From Cupriavidus plantarum (GTDB taxonomy: Bacteria; Pseudomonadota; Gammaproteobacteria; Burkholderiales; Burkholderiaceae), in assembly GCF_905397285.1 (NCBI RefSeq), contig NZ_CAJPUX010000002.1, forward strand, positions 558,001 through 622,000: 64,000 nt of DNA. The letters run 5' to 3'. Made by a program: the position numbers and the translations under genes. This document shows, piece by piece, positions 44,621 to 53,283 of the stretch. Numbering within the stretch: the first letter of the stretch is position 1; every line of letters starts with the position of its first letter. The notes under the pieces were generated by a model. The model did no database searches. It saw nothing but the letters and a program-made list of their open reading frames with translations, and was not told the DNA's origin.

Positions 44621-46111
44621 CTATTGCAGCGGCGGCGCGATGTCCTCCAGCGAGCGGCGTTCCGCGTCCACGCCGTAGCGCAGGGCCAGCAGGCCCGCGG
44701 CGATGACCAGCAGGGCGCCGATGCCGTAGCCCGCGGCGACGGCGTCGCGGCTGCCGGTTTCGATCAGGGTGCCGAAGAGGACGGGCGCGATGAAGCCGCC
44801 TGTGCCTGTGCCCACCGCGTAGAAAATGGAAATGGCGAGCGCGCGCATCTCGAGCGGGAAGACTTCGCTGGCGGTCAGGTACGCCGAGCTCGCGGCGGCG
44901 GAGGCGAGGAAGAAGACGCCGGACCAGCAGAGGGCCAGCGAGCGGGCGTCGAGCATGTCGTGCATGAACGCGTAGCCCGTGGCAGCCAGTCCGATGCCTG
45001 ACAGGCAGTAGGTCAGCGCGATCATCTTGCGGCGGCCCACGCGGTCGAATAGCGGGCCGAGGATCAGCGGGCCCGCCGCGTTGCCCAGTGCGAAGGGGAA
45101 CAGGTACAGCGCCACGCGTTCTTCGGCGACGCCTTCGAAGCGGGTCAGCACGAGCGCGTACGTGAAGAAGATGGCGTTGTAGAAGAACGCCTGCGACACC
45201 ATCAGCACGAATGTCACCATGCTGCGGGTGCGGTAGCGTTTCAGCAGGACCCCGATCAGCTCGCGCAGGGACAGCGCGGGCTGCCCGACGTCGGGCGCGG
45301 GCGTCGCGGCCGCGGCGGTCGTATCGATCGCATCACCCGTCACAGCGCCGGCCCACGCGGACGACACCGGCGCGATTCCGCCTCGTTTCGCCATCCGCCG
45401 CTCCTGCCATCGGCCAACCTCCGCCTCGATGCCCGCAATGATCCGCTCCGCCTCCGCATGACGCCCATGCCGGGCCAGCCATCGCGGGCTCTCGGGCACA
45501 TGACGCCGGATCAGCACGATGGCCACCGCCAGCACCGCCCCGAGCGCGAAGCACACGCGCCAGCCCCACACGGGCCCAAGCACGCGAGGGTCCAGCACCA
45601 CGAGACTCAGCCCTGCGCCCAGCGCGGCCCCGAGCCAGAAGCTGCCATTGATCGCGAGATTCACGCGCCCGCGCACCCGCGCGGGAATCAGTTCATCGAT
45701 CGCGGAATTGATGGCCGCGTACTCCCCGCCAATGCCCAGCCCCGTCAGAAACCGGCACACCGCAAAAAAGGCGAAATCGGGCGAGAACGCCGTGGCCAGC
45801 GTCGCGCCCATGTAGACGAATAACGTCGCGAGGAACAGCCGCTTGCGACCGAGGCGGTCGGCCATGCGACCGAAGACGAGCGCGCCCGTGACGGCGCCGA
45901 GAATATAGAGCGAACCGCTCCAGCCGACGTCCGCGGCCGTGAGCGCGAGCGTGTCGGACCGTTCGAGTACGGCACCGACGGAGCCGACCAGCGTGACCTC
46001 CAGCCCATCCAGTACCCACGCGATGCCAAGGGCGATCGCGACCCGCCAGTGCCATGGAGACCATGGCAGGCGGTCGAGCCGGACCGGGATGTCGGATGGC
46101 CAGCCGGAGAT
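44621..46111 (-). CDS. MFS transporter with apparent ATC start
   Basis: A 12-helix MFS transporter of the sugar-porter/aromatic-acid-symporter kind: GRMADRLGRKRLFLATLFVY, GLGIGGEYAAINSAIDELIPARVRGR, SPRWLARHGRHAEAERI. The first ATG (45865) would delete helix 1 and most of helix 2. Upstream, the frame clearly continues as transporter sequence (DIPVRLDRLPW, ALGIAWVLDGLEVTLVG) to a TAA at 46144, without any ATG, GTG or TTG. GGGAG (46122-46118) lies 6 bases before an ATC at 46111, giving about 496 residues. A CTG at 46117 is the other option; a sequence error or a recent start-codon mutation is possible. Substrate unknown. Confidence 0.75.
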   Translation of the reverse strand: MSGWPSDIPVRLDRLPWSPWHWRVAIALGIAWVLDGLEVTLVGSVGAVLERSDTLALTAADVGWSGSLYILGAVTGALVFGRMADRLGRKRLFLATLFVYMGATLATAFSPDFAFFAVCRFLTGLGIGGEYAAINSAIDELIPARVRGRVNLAINGSFWLGAALGAGLSLVVLDPRVLGPVWGWRVCFALGAVLAVAIVLIRRHVPESPRWLARHGRHAEAERIIAGIEAEVGRWQERRMAKRGGIAPVSSAWAGAVTGDAIDTTAAAATPAPDVGQPALSLRELIGVLLKRYRTRSMVTFVLMVSQAFFYNAIFFTYALVLTRFEGVAEERVALYLFPFALGNAAGPLILGPLFDRVGRRKMIALTYCLSGIGLAATGYAFMHDMLDARSLALCWSGVFFLASAAASSAYLTASEVFPLEMRALAISIFYAVGTGTGGFIAPVLFGTLIETGSRDAVAAGYGIGALLVIAAGLLALRYGVDAERRSLEDIAPPLQ

Positions 46112-46141
46112 AGGCAGCTCCCGCGAAGTAAGGCCAGCAGA

Positions 46142-46360
46142 TTAACAGTCGCGACCCACGGCCTTGAGCATGGAGCGGCCGTGGTCGGTGATCTGGGGCA
46201 GCGATCGATCTTCGGAGGTGTCGATGCTGACGAGTTGGCGCGCGATCAGCGCGTCGAGGTCCACCGGATCGATCTCGGGATGATCCGGTGTCGTATCGTT
46301 ACGAGTATGCGGGCCACTGCCGATCAACATCAGCGTGGCAAGTTCATGTGGGCTCAGCAC
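46142..46360 (-). CDS. Small conserved-looking protein, 72 residues
   Basis: A GTG at 46360 has AAGGAG six bases upstream, making it the best start (the frame is open to 46441). The product begins MLSPHELATLMLIG, has a DLDALIARQLVSI helix and ends with ITDHGRSMLKAVGRDC, which looks like a truncated winged-helix end. It is not recognised as a named family. It precedes the MFS gene in the same frame, the two being separated only by a TAA and about 30 bp. Confidence 0.6.
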   Translation of the reverse strand: MLSPHELATLMLIGSGPHTRNDTTPDHPEIDPVDLDALIARQLVSIDTSEDRSLPQITDHGRSMLKAVGRDC

Positions 46361-46450
46361 AGTGTTCTCCTTGGCGAGAGGGGAGCGGTTTGCTGGGGGA
46401 CGCGGCGACGCTTCACGCATGGCATGGATTGCACGCATCAAAGCGTCTGT

Positions 46451-46480
46451 CGAAATCTGACGAAATCTGACGCAATCTGT
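46451..46480. repeat. Three 10-bp direct repeats upstream of the small protein/MFS pair
   Basis: CGAAATCTGA, CGAAATCTGA and CGCAATCTGT follow each other, with a partial fourth (CGAAT). The 10-bp period places copies on one face of the helix, as for a regulator-binding array. It lies about 90 bp upstream of the GTG start at 46360. Confidence 0.6.
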
Positions 46481-46636
46481 CGAATCCGCCGTATGGCTGC
46501 ATGCTGCGGCGCACGATGGCCGCCTTCAGCAGTCATTGCTTTGACGAGGGCATCCCGGTCGGGTTCCGAAGAACTACAAAACCGCTACAAAGCGCAGGGC
46601 CTTTACATAAACTTATGCGAAATGCGTCGGTGACGC

Positions 46637-48235
46637 TCAGAGCCCGATCGCCAGTCCATCGCTACGCGGATCGTGCGCCCCGGCCAGCCGATAGTCATCG
46701 TGCCCGATCGCGATGACGCCAGGATGTCCGGCAAGCGGACTCTGCGCGGGAATCGTGCTGAGTTCATGCCCACGAGATGTCAAGACTGTCATCACGTCGT
46801 CACCCGCATCGGCTTCAAGCTTGAGCGTATCGCGCGCATCCGAAAAGGTGCGCCCCAGTAAAAACCGTGGCTGCGACAGCGCCTGCAACGGATCCATGCC
46901 ATGGTCGATGAGCCGCGTGAGCACCGCGGACAAGGTCTGTGGTTGCCCATCCGCGCCCTGCGTGCCATAAAGCAGGCGAGGCCGCCCCTGCTTGAGATAC
47001 ATGCCCGGATTGAGGGTATGGAACGGCCGCTTGCCCGGTGCGAGCACATTGTGATGACCGGGCGTGAGACTGAATGCCGCACCCCTGTTGTGCCAGAGGA
47101 TACCGGTATCGCCCGCCACGACACCGCTGCCCCAGTCGAAATACACGGTCTGCAGGACGCTCACGCACCGGCCTTCGCTATCGGCGGCCGCCAGATACAC
47201 CGTATCGCCATGCTGGTACACATGCGGCCACGGCAATGCGTGCAGGGGATCGATCCGCGCGGCGAGCGCGTCGAGCCGTTCGCGGGAGAGCATTGCCGCG
47301 ACGGGCACCTCCACGAACTCGGGGTCCGCGACATATCGGTTGCGCTCGATAAAGGCCTGCTTCACGGCCTCCACGAGCAGATGGTAGTAATCCGCGCTCC
47401 CCTCGGCCACGCTCGCGACATCGAAGCGGTCGAGGATACCCATGATCTGCAGCGTGGTAATGCCCTGCGTGGGAGGCGAGAGACTCAGCAGTTCGCCACC
47501 GCGATAGGGCACGCGCAATGGCGCTTCCTCGCGCGCGCGCGTCGCGGCCAGATCGCCCATCGTCAGCGGCGACCCCGCCGATTGCAGGCCTGCAACGATG
47601 CGTTCCGCGAGTTCGCCTTCATAGAACTCCCTCGCGCCATGCGTCGCAATGCGCGCGAGGCTGCGCGCGAGCGCGGGCTGCCGCAACGTTTCGCCGACCT
47701 CGGGCATGCGACCCTGTGGCATGAACGTCCGCGCGAAGCCCGCCCACTGCTCGGGATGCGCGCGCAGCTCGTCCGCGCGGAATTCCTGCCAGAAGCGCTG
47801 CGAAGGCGTGACCGGAAATCCGGCCTCCGCATGCGCGATCGCCGCCTCGAACAGGCGCGACCACCCGAGCTTGCCGCCCCAGCGATCGCGGCTTAGCGCG
47901 AACGCGCGGTCCCACGTATCGACGGTGGCGGCGGTGGTCAGCGCGGACCCCGGCCCGCGCACGGGAATCGCATCACCGTATGCGGGCGGCGCCGCCGCAG
48001 CCTGACCGATACCGGACAGCCCCTGCACATTGCCGTCACGGTCGCTGACGATCCAGAACGCATCGCCGCCAAGGCCCGTGAAATGCGGATAGGTGACGGC
48101 CAGCGTTGCTCCCATCGCGATCGCCGCTTCGATGGCATTGCCACCGGCGCGAAGAATCGCCGCGCCGGCTTCGCTCGCGAGCGCATGCGGACTCGTGACC
48201 ATGCCACGCGTGGAGTGCGCGAGGGTGCCGGTCAT
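46637..48235 (-). CDS. Gamma-glutamyltransferase-family Ntn hydrolase
   Basis: A 532-residue protein of the GGT family, which hydrolyses or transfers gamma-glutamyl (or related acyl) groups. N-terminal signature: SPHALASEAGAAILRAGGNAIEAAIAMGATLAV and FTGLGGDAFW. The self-cleavage nucleophile is probably T345 in HGDTVYLAAAD, followed by LLYGTQGADGQPQ in place of the usual glycine-rich loop. No signal peptide is seen, so it is probably cytoplasmic, unlike classic periplasmic GGT. It overlaps the fused ABC transporter gene by 4 bp; the imported solute is probably its substrate. Confidence 0.88.
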   Translation of the reverse strand: MTGTLAHSTRGMVTSPHALASEAGAAILRAGGNAIEAAIAMGATLAVTYPHFTGLGGDAFWIVSDRDGNVQGLSGIGQAAAAPPAYGDAIPVRGPGSALTTAATVDTWDRAFALSRDRWGGKLGWSRLFEAAIAHAEAGFPVTPSQRFWQEFRADELRAHPEQWAGFARTFMPQGRMPEVGETLRQPALARSLARIATHGAREFYEGELAERIVAGLQSAGSPLTMGDLAATRAREEAPLRVPYRGGELLSLSPPTQGITTLQIMGILDRFDVASVAEGSADYYHLLVEAVKQAFIERNRYVADPEFVEVPVAAMLSRERLDALAARIDPLHALPWPHVYQHGDTVYLAAADSEGRCVSVLQTVYFDWGSGVVAGDTGILWHNRGAAFSLTPGHHNVLAPGKRPFHTLNPGMYLKQGRPRLLYGTQGADGQPQTLSAVLTRLIDHGMDPLQALSQPRFLLGRTFSDARDTLKLEADAGDDVMTVLTSRGHELSTIPAQSPLAGHPGVIAIGHDDYRLAGAHDPRSDGLAIGL

Positions 48236-50892
48236 GCCGCGTGTCCTCCAAGATAGGCCTGCACGAGCGCGGGATCTTTCGCCAGCGCTTCGGCGGGGCC
48301 GCTCGCGACCACGCGGCCTTCTTCCAGCACGTAGGCGCGATCCGCCAGCGACAGCGCGAGCGCGGCCATCTGGTCGACGAGCAGGATCGTCATCGAGGCC
48401 TCGCGCAGCGTATCGAGCGATGCGAACAGTTCGTCGATGACCTTCGGTGCAAGGCCCAGCGACGGCTCGTCGAGCAGCATCACCGTCGGGCGCGACATCA
48501 GGCCGCGCGCGACGGCAAGCATCTGCTGTTCGCCGCCCGACAGCAGCCCCGCGCGCTGGTGCTGGCGCTCGCGCAGGCGCGGCCAGCGCGCGAACATCGA
48601 CTCCACGCGCTGCGTCATCTCGTCGCGCGAAATCCGTCCCGACGGGAACGCGCCGAGGCGCAGGTTGTCGAGCACGGACAGTTCGGGGAACACCTGGCGG
48701 CCTTCGGGCACGAGCACGACGCCCATTTCCGCAATGCGGGCGGCGTCGAAGCGCGACAGGTCGGTGCCGTCGAACGTGATGCCGCCGCTGACGGGGCGAT
48801 GCAGCCCCGCGAGCGCGCGCATCAGCGTGGACTTGCCCGCGCCGTTGGCGCCGAGCAGCGCCACCATTTCGCCCTCGCGTACCTGCAGATCGACGTCGTG
48901 CAGCACGGGCGCGGCGCCATATCCCGCGCGCAGCGCGCTGACGCCAAGCACTTCGGGCGGCAACACTTCCGTAGCGGCGCGCCCGCGCGAACGTACCGGG
49001 GCCGACGTCGCTTCGCCAAGGTAGGCCCGCCGGACCGCGGGATCGTTGCGGATCTCGACGGGCGAGCCCATCGCAAGCCGCTGGCCCGCATCGATCACGA
49101 CGATGCCATCGGACACATCCATCACGAGCGACATATCGTGTTCGACGAGGCCAACGGCCACGCCGCTGTCCGCAATGCGGCGCAGCAGTGCGCCGAGCGT
49201 GGCCTTGTCCTCGCGCGACAGGCCCGCCGCGGGTTCATCCAGCAGCAGCACCGAAGGCTGCGTGGCCAGCGCGCGGGCAATCTCCACGAGGCGGCGATCG
49301 ACGTGCGCGAGGTCGGCGGCGCTTGTATCGGGATCGCCCGCATAGCCGCACGCACGCAGCAGCGCGCGCGCATGCTCGCGCACGGCCGGCGCGGTAAAGC
49401 GCGCGATGCCGAACAGCGTGCCGAGGCGGCCGCCGGCCAGTGCGATGGCCACGTTGTCGAGCGCGCTCATGCCGGCGAACAGCTGAGTGGTCTGGTAGGT
49501 GCGCGCGATACCCTGGCGCGCGCTATGGCACGCACCCCGCGATTCCAGCGGTGCCGCACCGAGGCGGCGGCCGCCTTCGCGCGGACGGTAGTAGCCGGAC
49601 AACATGTTCAGTACCGTCGATTTGCCCGCGCCGTTCGGACCGATCAGGCTCGTGACGCGCGCGGCCGGCAGGTCGAACGAGAGGCTGTCCACGGCGCGCA
49701 CACCGCCGAACACCATCGACAGGCCCAGTGCGGACAGCCCACGGCGGGCCTCGGGCGCGCGTTCGGGGAGCGACACCGCGCCGCCGGCGTGCCGCGCGCC
49801 GGCCTCGCCCGTGACAACGTCAGATCCACGCACACGACGGAATACGTCAACGACGACGCCCACGATGCCGCTCGGGGCAACCCACAGGACGACGAGCAGC
49901 AGCAGGCCGAAGCACAGCAGGCGGAGATTCTCGAGGCTCGACAGCATTTCCGGCAGCAGGCCCACGACTACCGCGCCGACGAGCGGCCCGGCCACCGTGC
50001 CCGCGCCGCCGATCATCACGACAAGCACGAACAGGATCGATTGCAGGAACGAGAACATGCCCGGCGTGATCATGCCCTGCAGCGGCGCGAACAGCCCGCC
50101 CGCGAGGCCGGCCAGCGCGGCCGAACAGGCAAAGCCGACGGTCTTCACGACGAGCGGATCGATACCAATCGAAGCAGCGGCGGTTTCGCTGTCGCGCACC
50201 GCGCGCATGGCCGCGCCCCAGCTGCCGCGCGAGATGCGCGCATAGCCCGCGACGGCGATGGCCAGTGCCACGATGGCAATCAATGCAATCGCGCGTTCGC
50301 CGCCCTCGACACCGGGCAACATCGGTTGCGCGATGCCCATCAGGCCATTCTGCCCGCCGGTGATCGCGCGCCATTCGACGGCGCCATGCTCGACGATAAA
50401 GCCGAACGCGATGGTGACCATCGCCAGACCGGGGCCCTTCACGCGCAGCGCGGGCAGCGCGAGAAGGGCGCCCACCACGGCGGCAAGCAGCGTGGCCGCG
50501 GGCCACGCGGCCCAGAACGACCAGCCGAACTGCCCCGTGAGAATCGCGACGGTGTAGGCACCGATCGCATAGAAACCGACGTGGCCGAAGGAAACCTGTC
50601 CCGTGAGGCCCAGCAGCAGGTTCAGGCCCACGCCGCATAGCGCGAGCATGGCCACGCCCGCAATGACGAAGACGAAGTAGCCGTTGAGGGTCAGCGCGAG
50701 CGCGGCGGCCGCAAGCAGCGATGCGCCGACGGCGCCGATCTGCCATGCGGAGCCGAGGCCGAGCAGCGGGGGCTTTGGCGCGGCGATGGCCGGCGCTTGG
50801 GCGACGGCGGAAGAGGGAGACGTCATCGATGCGACAGCGGATGAGGAAGAAGAAACGGATGCATCGGGGGGTACGTGGGCGCGAGCGTTCAT
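48232..50892 (-). CDS. Fused LivM-LivG-LivF ABC transporter (permease plus two ATPases)
   Basis: An 886-residue fusion. After a Ser/Ala-rich extension (residues 1-50), a LivM-type permease spans about 50-355 (GLNLLLGLTGQVSFGHVGFYAIGAY; FLQSILFVLVVMIGGAGTVAGPLVGA). The first ATPase has Walker A GPNGAGKST at 418-426 and Walker B VLLLDEPAAGL, but a reduced signature (LAHVDRRLVEIARAL instead of LSGGQ). The second has Walker A GANGAGKST at 681-689, signature LLSGGEQQMLAVARGL and VMLLDEPSLGL. In most bacteria these are three proteins. It pairs with a separate LivH permease and binding protein, and overlaps both neighbouring genes by 4 bp. Confidence 0.94.
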   Translation of the reverse strand: MNARAHVPPDASVSSSSSAVASMTSPSSAVAQAPAIAAPKPPLLGLGSAWQIGAVGASLLAAAALALTLNGYFVFVIAGVAMLALCGVGLNLLLGLTGQVSFGHVGFYAIGAYTVAILTGQFGWSFWAAWPAATLLAAVVGALLALPALRVKGPGLAMVTIAFGFIVEHGAVEWRAITGGQNGLMGIAQPMLPGVEGGERAIALIAIVALAIAVAGYARISRGSWGAAMRAVRDSETAAASIGIDPLVVKTVGFACSAALAGLAGGLFAPLQGMITPGMFSFLQSILFVLVVMIGGAGTVAGPLVGAVVVGLLPEMLSSLENLRLLCFGLLLLVVLWVAPSGIVGVVVDVFRRVRGSDVVTGEAGARHAGGAVSLPERAPEARRGLSALGLSMVFGGVRAVDSLSFDLPAARVTSLIGPNGAGKSTVLNMLSGYYRPREGGRRLGAAPLESRGACHSARQGIARTYQTTQLFAGMSALDNVAIALAGGRLGTLFGIARFTAPAVREHARALLRACGYAGDPDTSAADLAHVDRRLVEIARALATQPSVLLLDEPAAGLSREDKATLGALLRRIADSGVAVGLVEHDMSLVMDVSDGIVVIDAGQRLAMGSPVEIRNDPAVRRAYLGEATSAPVRSRGRAATEVLPPEVLGVSALRAGYGAAPVLHDVDLQVREGEMVALLGANGAGKSTLMRALAGLHRPVSGGITFDGTDLSRFDAARIAEMGVVLVPEGRQVFPELSVLDNLRLGAFPSGRISRDEMTQRVESMFARWPRLRERQHQRAGLLSGGEQQMLAVARGLMSRPTVMLLDEPSLGLAPKVIDELFASLDTLREASMTILLVDQMAALALSLADRAYVLEEGRVVASGPAEALAKDPALVQAYLGGHAA

Positions 50893-51767
50893 ACCTTCCG
50901 AACCTCCGCGCGGCCAAACAGACCATCAGGACGCAGCGCCAGCAGGCCGATAACAAGGGCGAACGTAATGATCTGCGTGTAGCTGGACCCGAGCGAGGCG
51001 GTCACCAGCGCTTCCGCCACGCCGAAGATCAGTCCGGCGATCATCACGCCCCAGGCGCTGGACAACCCGCCGAGAATCGCCACGGCAAAGGCCTTGAGAC
51101 CGAACACGGTGCCCATGTCGGCCTGCACGTTGAACAGCGGGGCGATCAGCACACCGGCCACGCCGGCGAGGAGCGTGGAAAGCGCGAAGGCGCCAGCGAT
51201 CGTGCGGCGGATGGGAATGCCCATCAGGCGCGCGGCGTCACGGTTCTGCACCACGGCCAGCATCGCCACGCCCCAGCGCGAGCGGCGCAGCACGTAATGG
51301 AGCACCGCCGCCAGCGCCAGGCCGACGACGGGAATCACAAGCTGCAGCGGATAGACGCCGACGCCCGTGTCGCCAAGCTGGACGGACGACATCGCCAGCG
51401 GCGACGGCAGGCTGCGCGGCTCGGTGCCGAACCACAGCATGACCACGTTGTCGAGCACGATGCCGAGCGCGACGGTGGCCATCAGCCATGCATTGGAACC
51501 GCGGCTCGCGAATGGCCGCACCGCGAGGAATTCGACGGCGAGACCATAGAGCGCGCACAACGCCAGCGCGAGCAGGATCGCGAGCGGCATCGGCCAGCCC
51601 AGCGTCTGCGCGAACGTGTAGGTCAGCACCGCGCCGAGCATCATCGAGCTGCCCTGCGCGAAGTTGACCGTCGCGGAGACCGCGTAGGTAATGTGAAAGC
51701 CGAGTGCCATGAGCCCGTACATGCTGCCCAGGCCCAGCCCGCTGATCAACGCGGAAATCCAAAGCAT
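50889..51767 (-). CDS. LivH-type ABC transporter permease
   Basis: A 292-residue inner-membrane permease of the branched-chain amino acid type. Conserved parts: SGLGLGSMYGLMALGFHITYAVSATVNFAQGSSMMLGA at the N-terminus, and VFGLKAFAVAILGGLSSAWGVMIAGLIFGVAEAL. Eight or so hydrophobic helices. It forms the transport channel together with the LivM part of the fused protein, whose start overlaps its stop. The HAAT family imports amino acids, amides or ureas, so the substrate is open. Confidence 0.93.
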   Translation of the reverse strand: MLWISALISGLGLGSMYGLMALGFHITYAVSATVNFAQGSSMMLGAVLTYTFAQTLGWPMPLAILLALALCALYGLAVEFLAVRPFASRGSNAWLMATVALGIVLDNVVMLWFGTEPRSLPSPLAMSSVQLGDTGVGVYPLQLVIPVVGLALAAVLHYVLRRSRWGVAMLAVVQNRDAARLMGIPIRRTIAGAFALSTLLAGVAGVLIAPLFNVQADMGTVFGLKAFAVAILGGLSSAWGVMIAGLIFGVAEALVTASLGSSYTQIITFALVIGLLALRPDGLFGRAEVRKV

Positions 51768-51797
51768 GGTGAATCCTATGAAAGCTGCAGAGACCGA

Positions 51798-52988
51798 TTA
51801 CTTCGTGCTGCCGACCGGAACGATGCGGTTGTCGATGAACTGCGCCCACACGTAGTCGTTCTCGTTCAGCGCGTCATGCGTCTGCGCATTGAACGGCTTG
51901 ACGTAGGTCTTGATCAGGCCTTCGTAGCGGTCGATCTTGTAGAAGCCCTCGCGGATCGCGTCGCCCTTGGTGCTGCCAGCCTGCGCAATGGCCAGGCCGA
52001 CGAGCTGCATCGCGTCGTACGCGTTAGCCACGCCGACAGCGGGCGTGATGTCGTCCGGACCCTTGACGTCGCTGTACTTTGCCTTGAGCGCGTTGACCAC
52101 GCGCGTGCTGACCGGTGTCTGCTGGCCGAAGAAGCTGTATGTCTGCACGAAGTGAACGTTCCTTGCGTTGGGCCCCGCGAGCTCGGTAAAGCGGCCGCCG
52201 GCCGGGCCCCAGTGCGACACTACCGGCACCTTCCAGCCCATACGGTCGAGCGACTTGACCACCTGCGCGGACGGACCGACGTTGCCGACCATCAGCAGCA
52301 CGTCCGCACCCGCGGCCTTGAGGCGGCCGAGTTGCGGCACGAGGTCCACGTCGTTGGCTTCGAACTTCTCGATGCCGGCCGGCTTCATGCCCTTGGCCGT
52401 CAGCGCGGCGACGATGCCCTTCTCGTTCGACTCGCCCCACGGGTTGTTCACGAGGATCAGGCCCACCTTGCTGGCGCCGAATGCCTTTTGCGCGTACTGG
52501 AGCATGGCCTTGTCCACGACCTCGTCCACGGCCGATACGCGGAACACGTAGTTCGGATTCGCGCCGTTGTGCGTGATCGGCGTGCCCGCCGCCCACGGGC
52601 CCATGAACGGCACCTTCTCCTGGTTCGCGATCGGCACGATGGCCATGGAGACCGGCGTGTCCAGGCCGCCGAACAGCACCGCCACCTTCTCCTTGTAGAT
52701 CAGTTCGCGCGCGGCGAGCACACCCTTGGCCGGGTTGCCTTCGTCGTCGCGGCGCACGAGTTCGAGCTTGCGGCCGCCCAGCAGGCCGCCTTTGGCATTG
52801 ATCTCGTCGATGGCGATCGTCATGCCGCGGGTGAGCGCCTCACCGGCGCGCGCGGACTGGCCCGACAGCGCGGTGATCAGGCCGATCTTGATCGTATCGG
52901 CGGCGTGGGCGGGCAGGGCGCACAGCACGCAGGCGGCGGCCGCCACCGAAAGCATGGCGCGGCGGGCGGGACGATGGGGGTGGGACAT
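51798..52988 (-). CDS. Periplasmic substrate-binding protein of the Liv-type ABC transporter
   Basis: A 396-residue exported protein. The signal peptide ends ALPAHAA near residue 29. The mature protein has the type I periplasmic-binding fold: IKIGLITALSGQSARAGEALTRGM, then FGGLDTPVSMAIVPIANQEKVPF and GVANAYDAMQLVGLAIAQAG. It captures the solute for the LivH/LivM channel. The ATG at 52988 gives a normal signal peptide. It is the first gene of the operon binding protein, LivH, fused LivMGF, GGT; the 295 bp upstream separate it from the divergent deacetylase gene. Confidence 0.93.
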   Translation of the reverse strand: MSHPHRPARRAMLSVAAAACVLCALPAHAADTIKIGLITALSGQSARAGEALTRGMTIAIDEINAKGGLLGGRKLELVRRDDEGNPAKGVLAARELIYKEKVAVLFGGLDTPVSMAIVPIANQEKVPFMGPWAAGTPITHNGANPNYVFRVSAVDEVVDKAMLQYAQKAFGASKVGLILVNNPWGESNEKGIVAALTAKGMKPAGIEKFEANDVDLVPQLGRLKAAGADVLLMVGNVGPSAQVVKSLDRMGWKVPVVSHWGPAGGRFTELAGPNARNVHFVQTYSFFGQQTPVSTRVVNALKAKYSDVKGPDDITPAVGVANAYDAMQLVGLAIAQAGSTKGDAIREGFYKIDRYEGLIKTYVKPFNAQTHDALNENDYVWAQFIDNRIVPVGSTK

Positions 52989-53283
52989 GGGGCTCTCCAA
53001 GGGGGTGTCGGTTGAGGGCGGGTATTCCGTAGCGAGCTTGCCGATTGCAAGAGCCATGCCACACGCGTATGCAAAATGGCGCGCTGGCTGCGAACGCGAG
53101 CACTGCCAACGTGTAGACGATCTGGCTTGTTTTTTGCGAACGATCCGGACGATCCGTCGCATACGAGGCGCTGGCCCTTTCGTCCGCACGTTGCTGGTGC
53201 GCGATGAGCCAGAACGGGGCAGCGATGCGCCCGAATGCGACATCCTTTCGCGAGATTCCTTCGAATAACCAAGACTTCCGTCC

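Noticed and set aside
45693..46064. Alternative ATG-started frame at the MFS gene 5' end
   Set aside because: Different frame without membrane helices; the transporter frame itself is continuous, so it does not provide the missing start.
48241..53015. Two long plus-strand frames opposite the ABC transporter operon
   Set aside because: Arg/His/Gln-rich sequence without motifs opposite intact transport genes.
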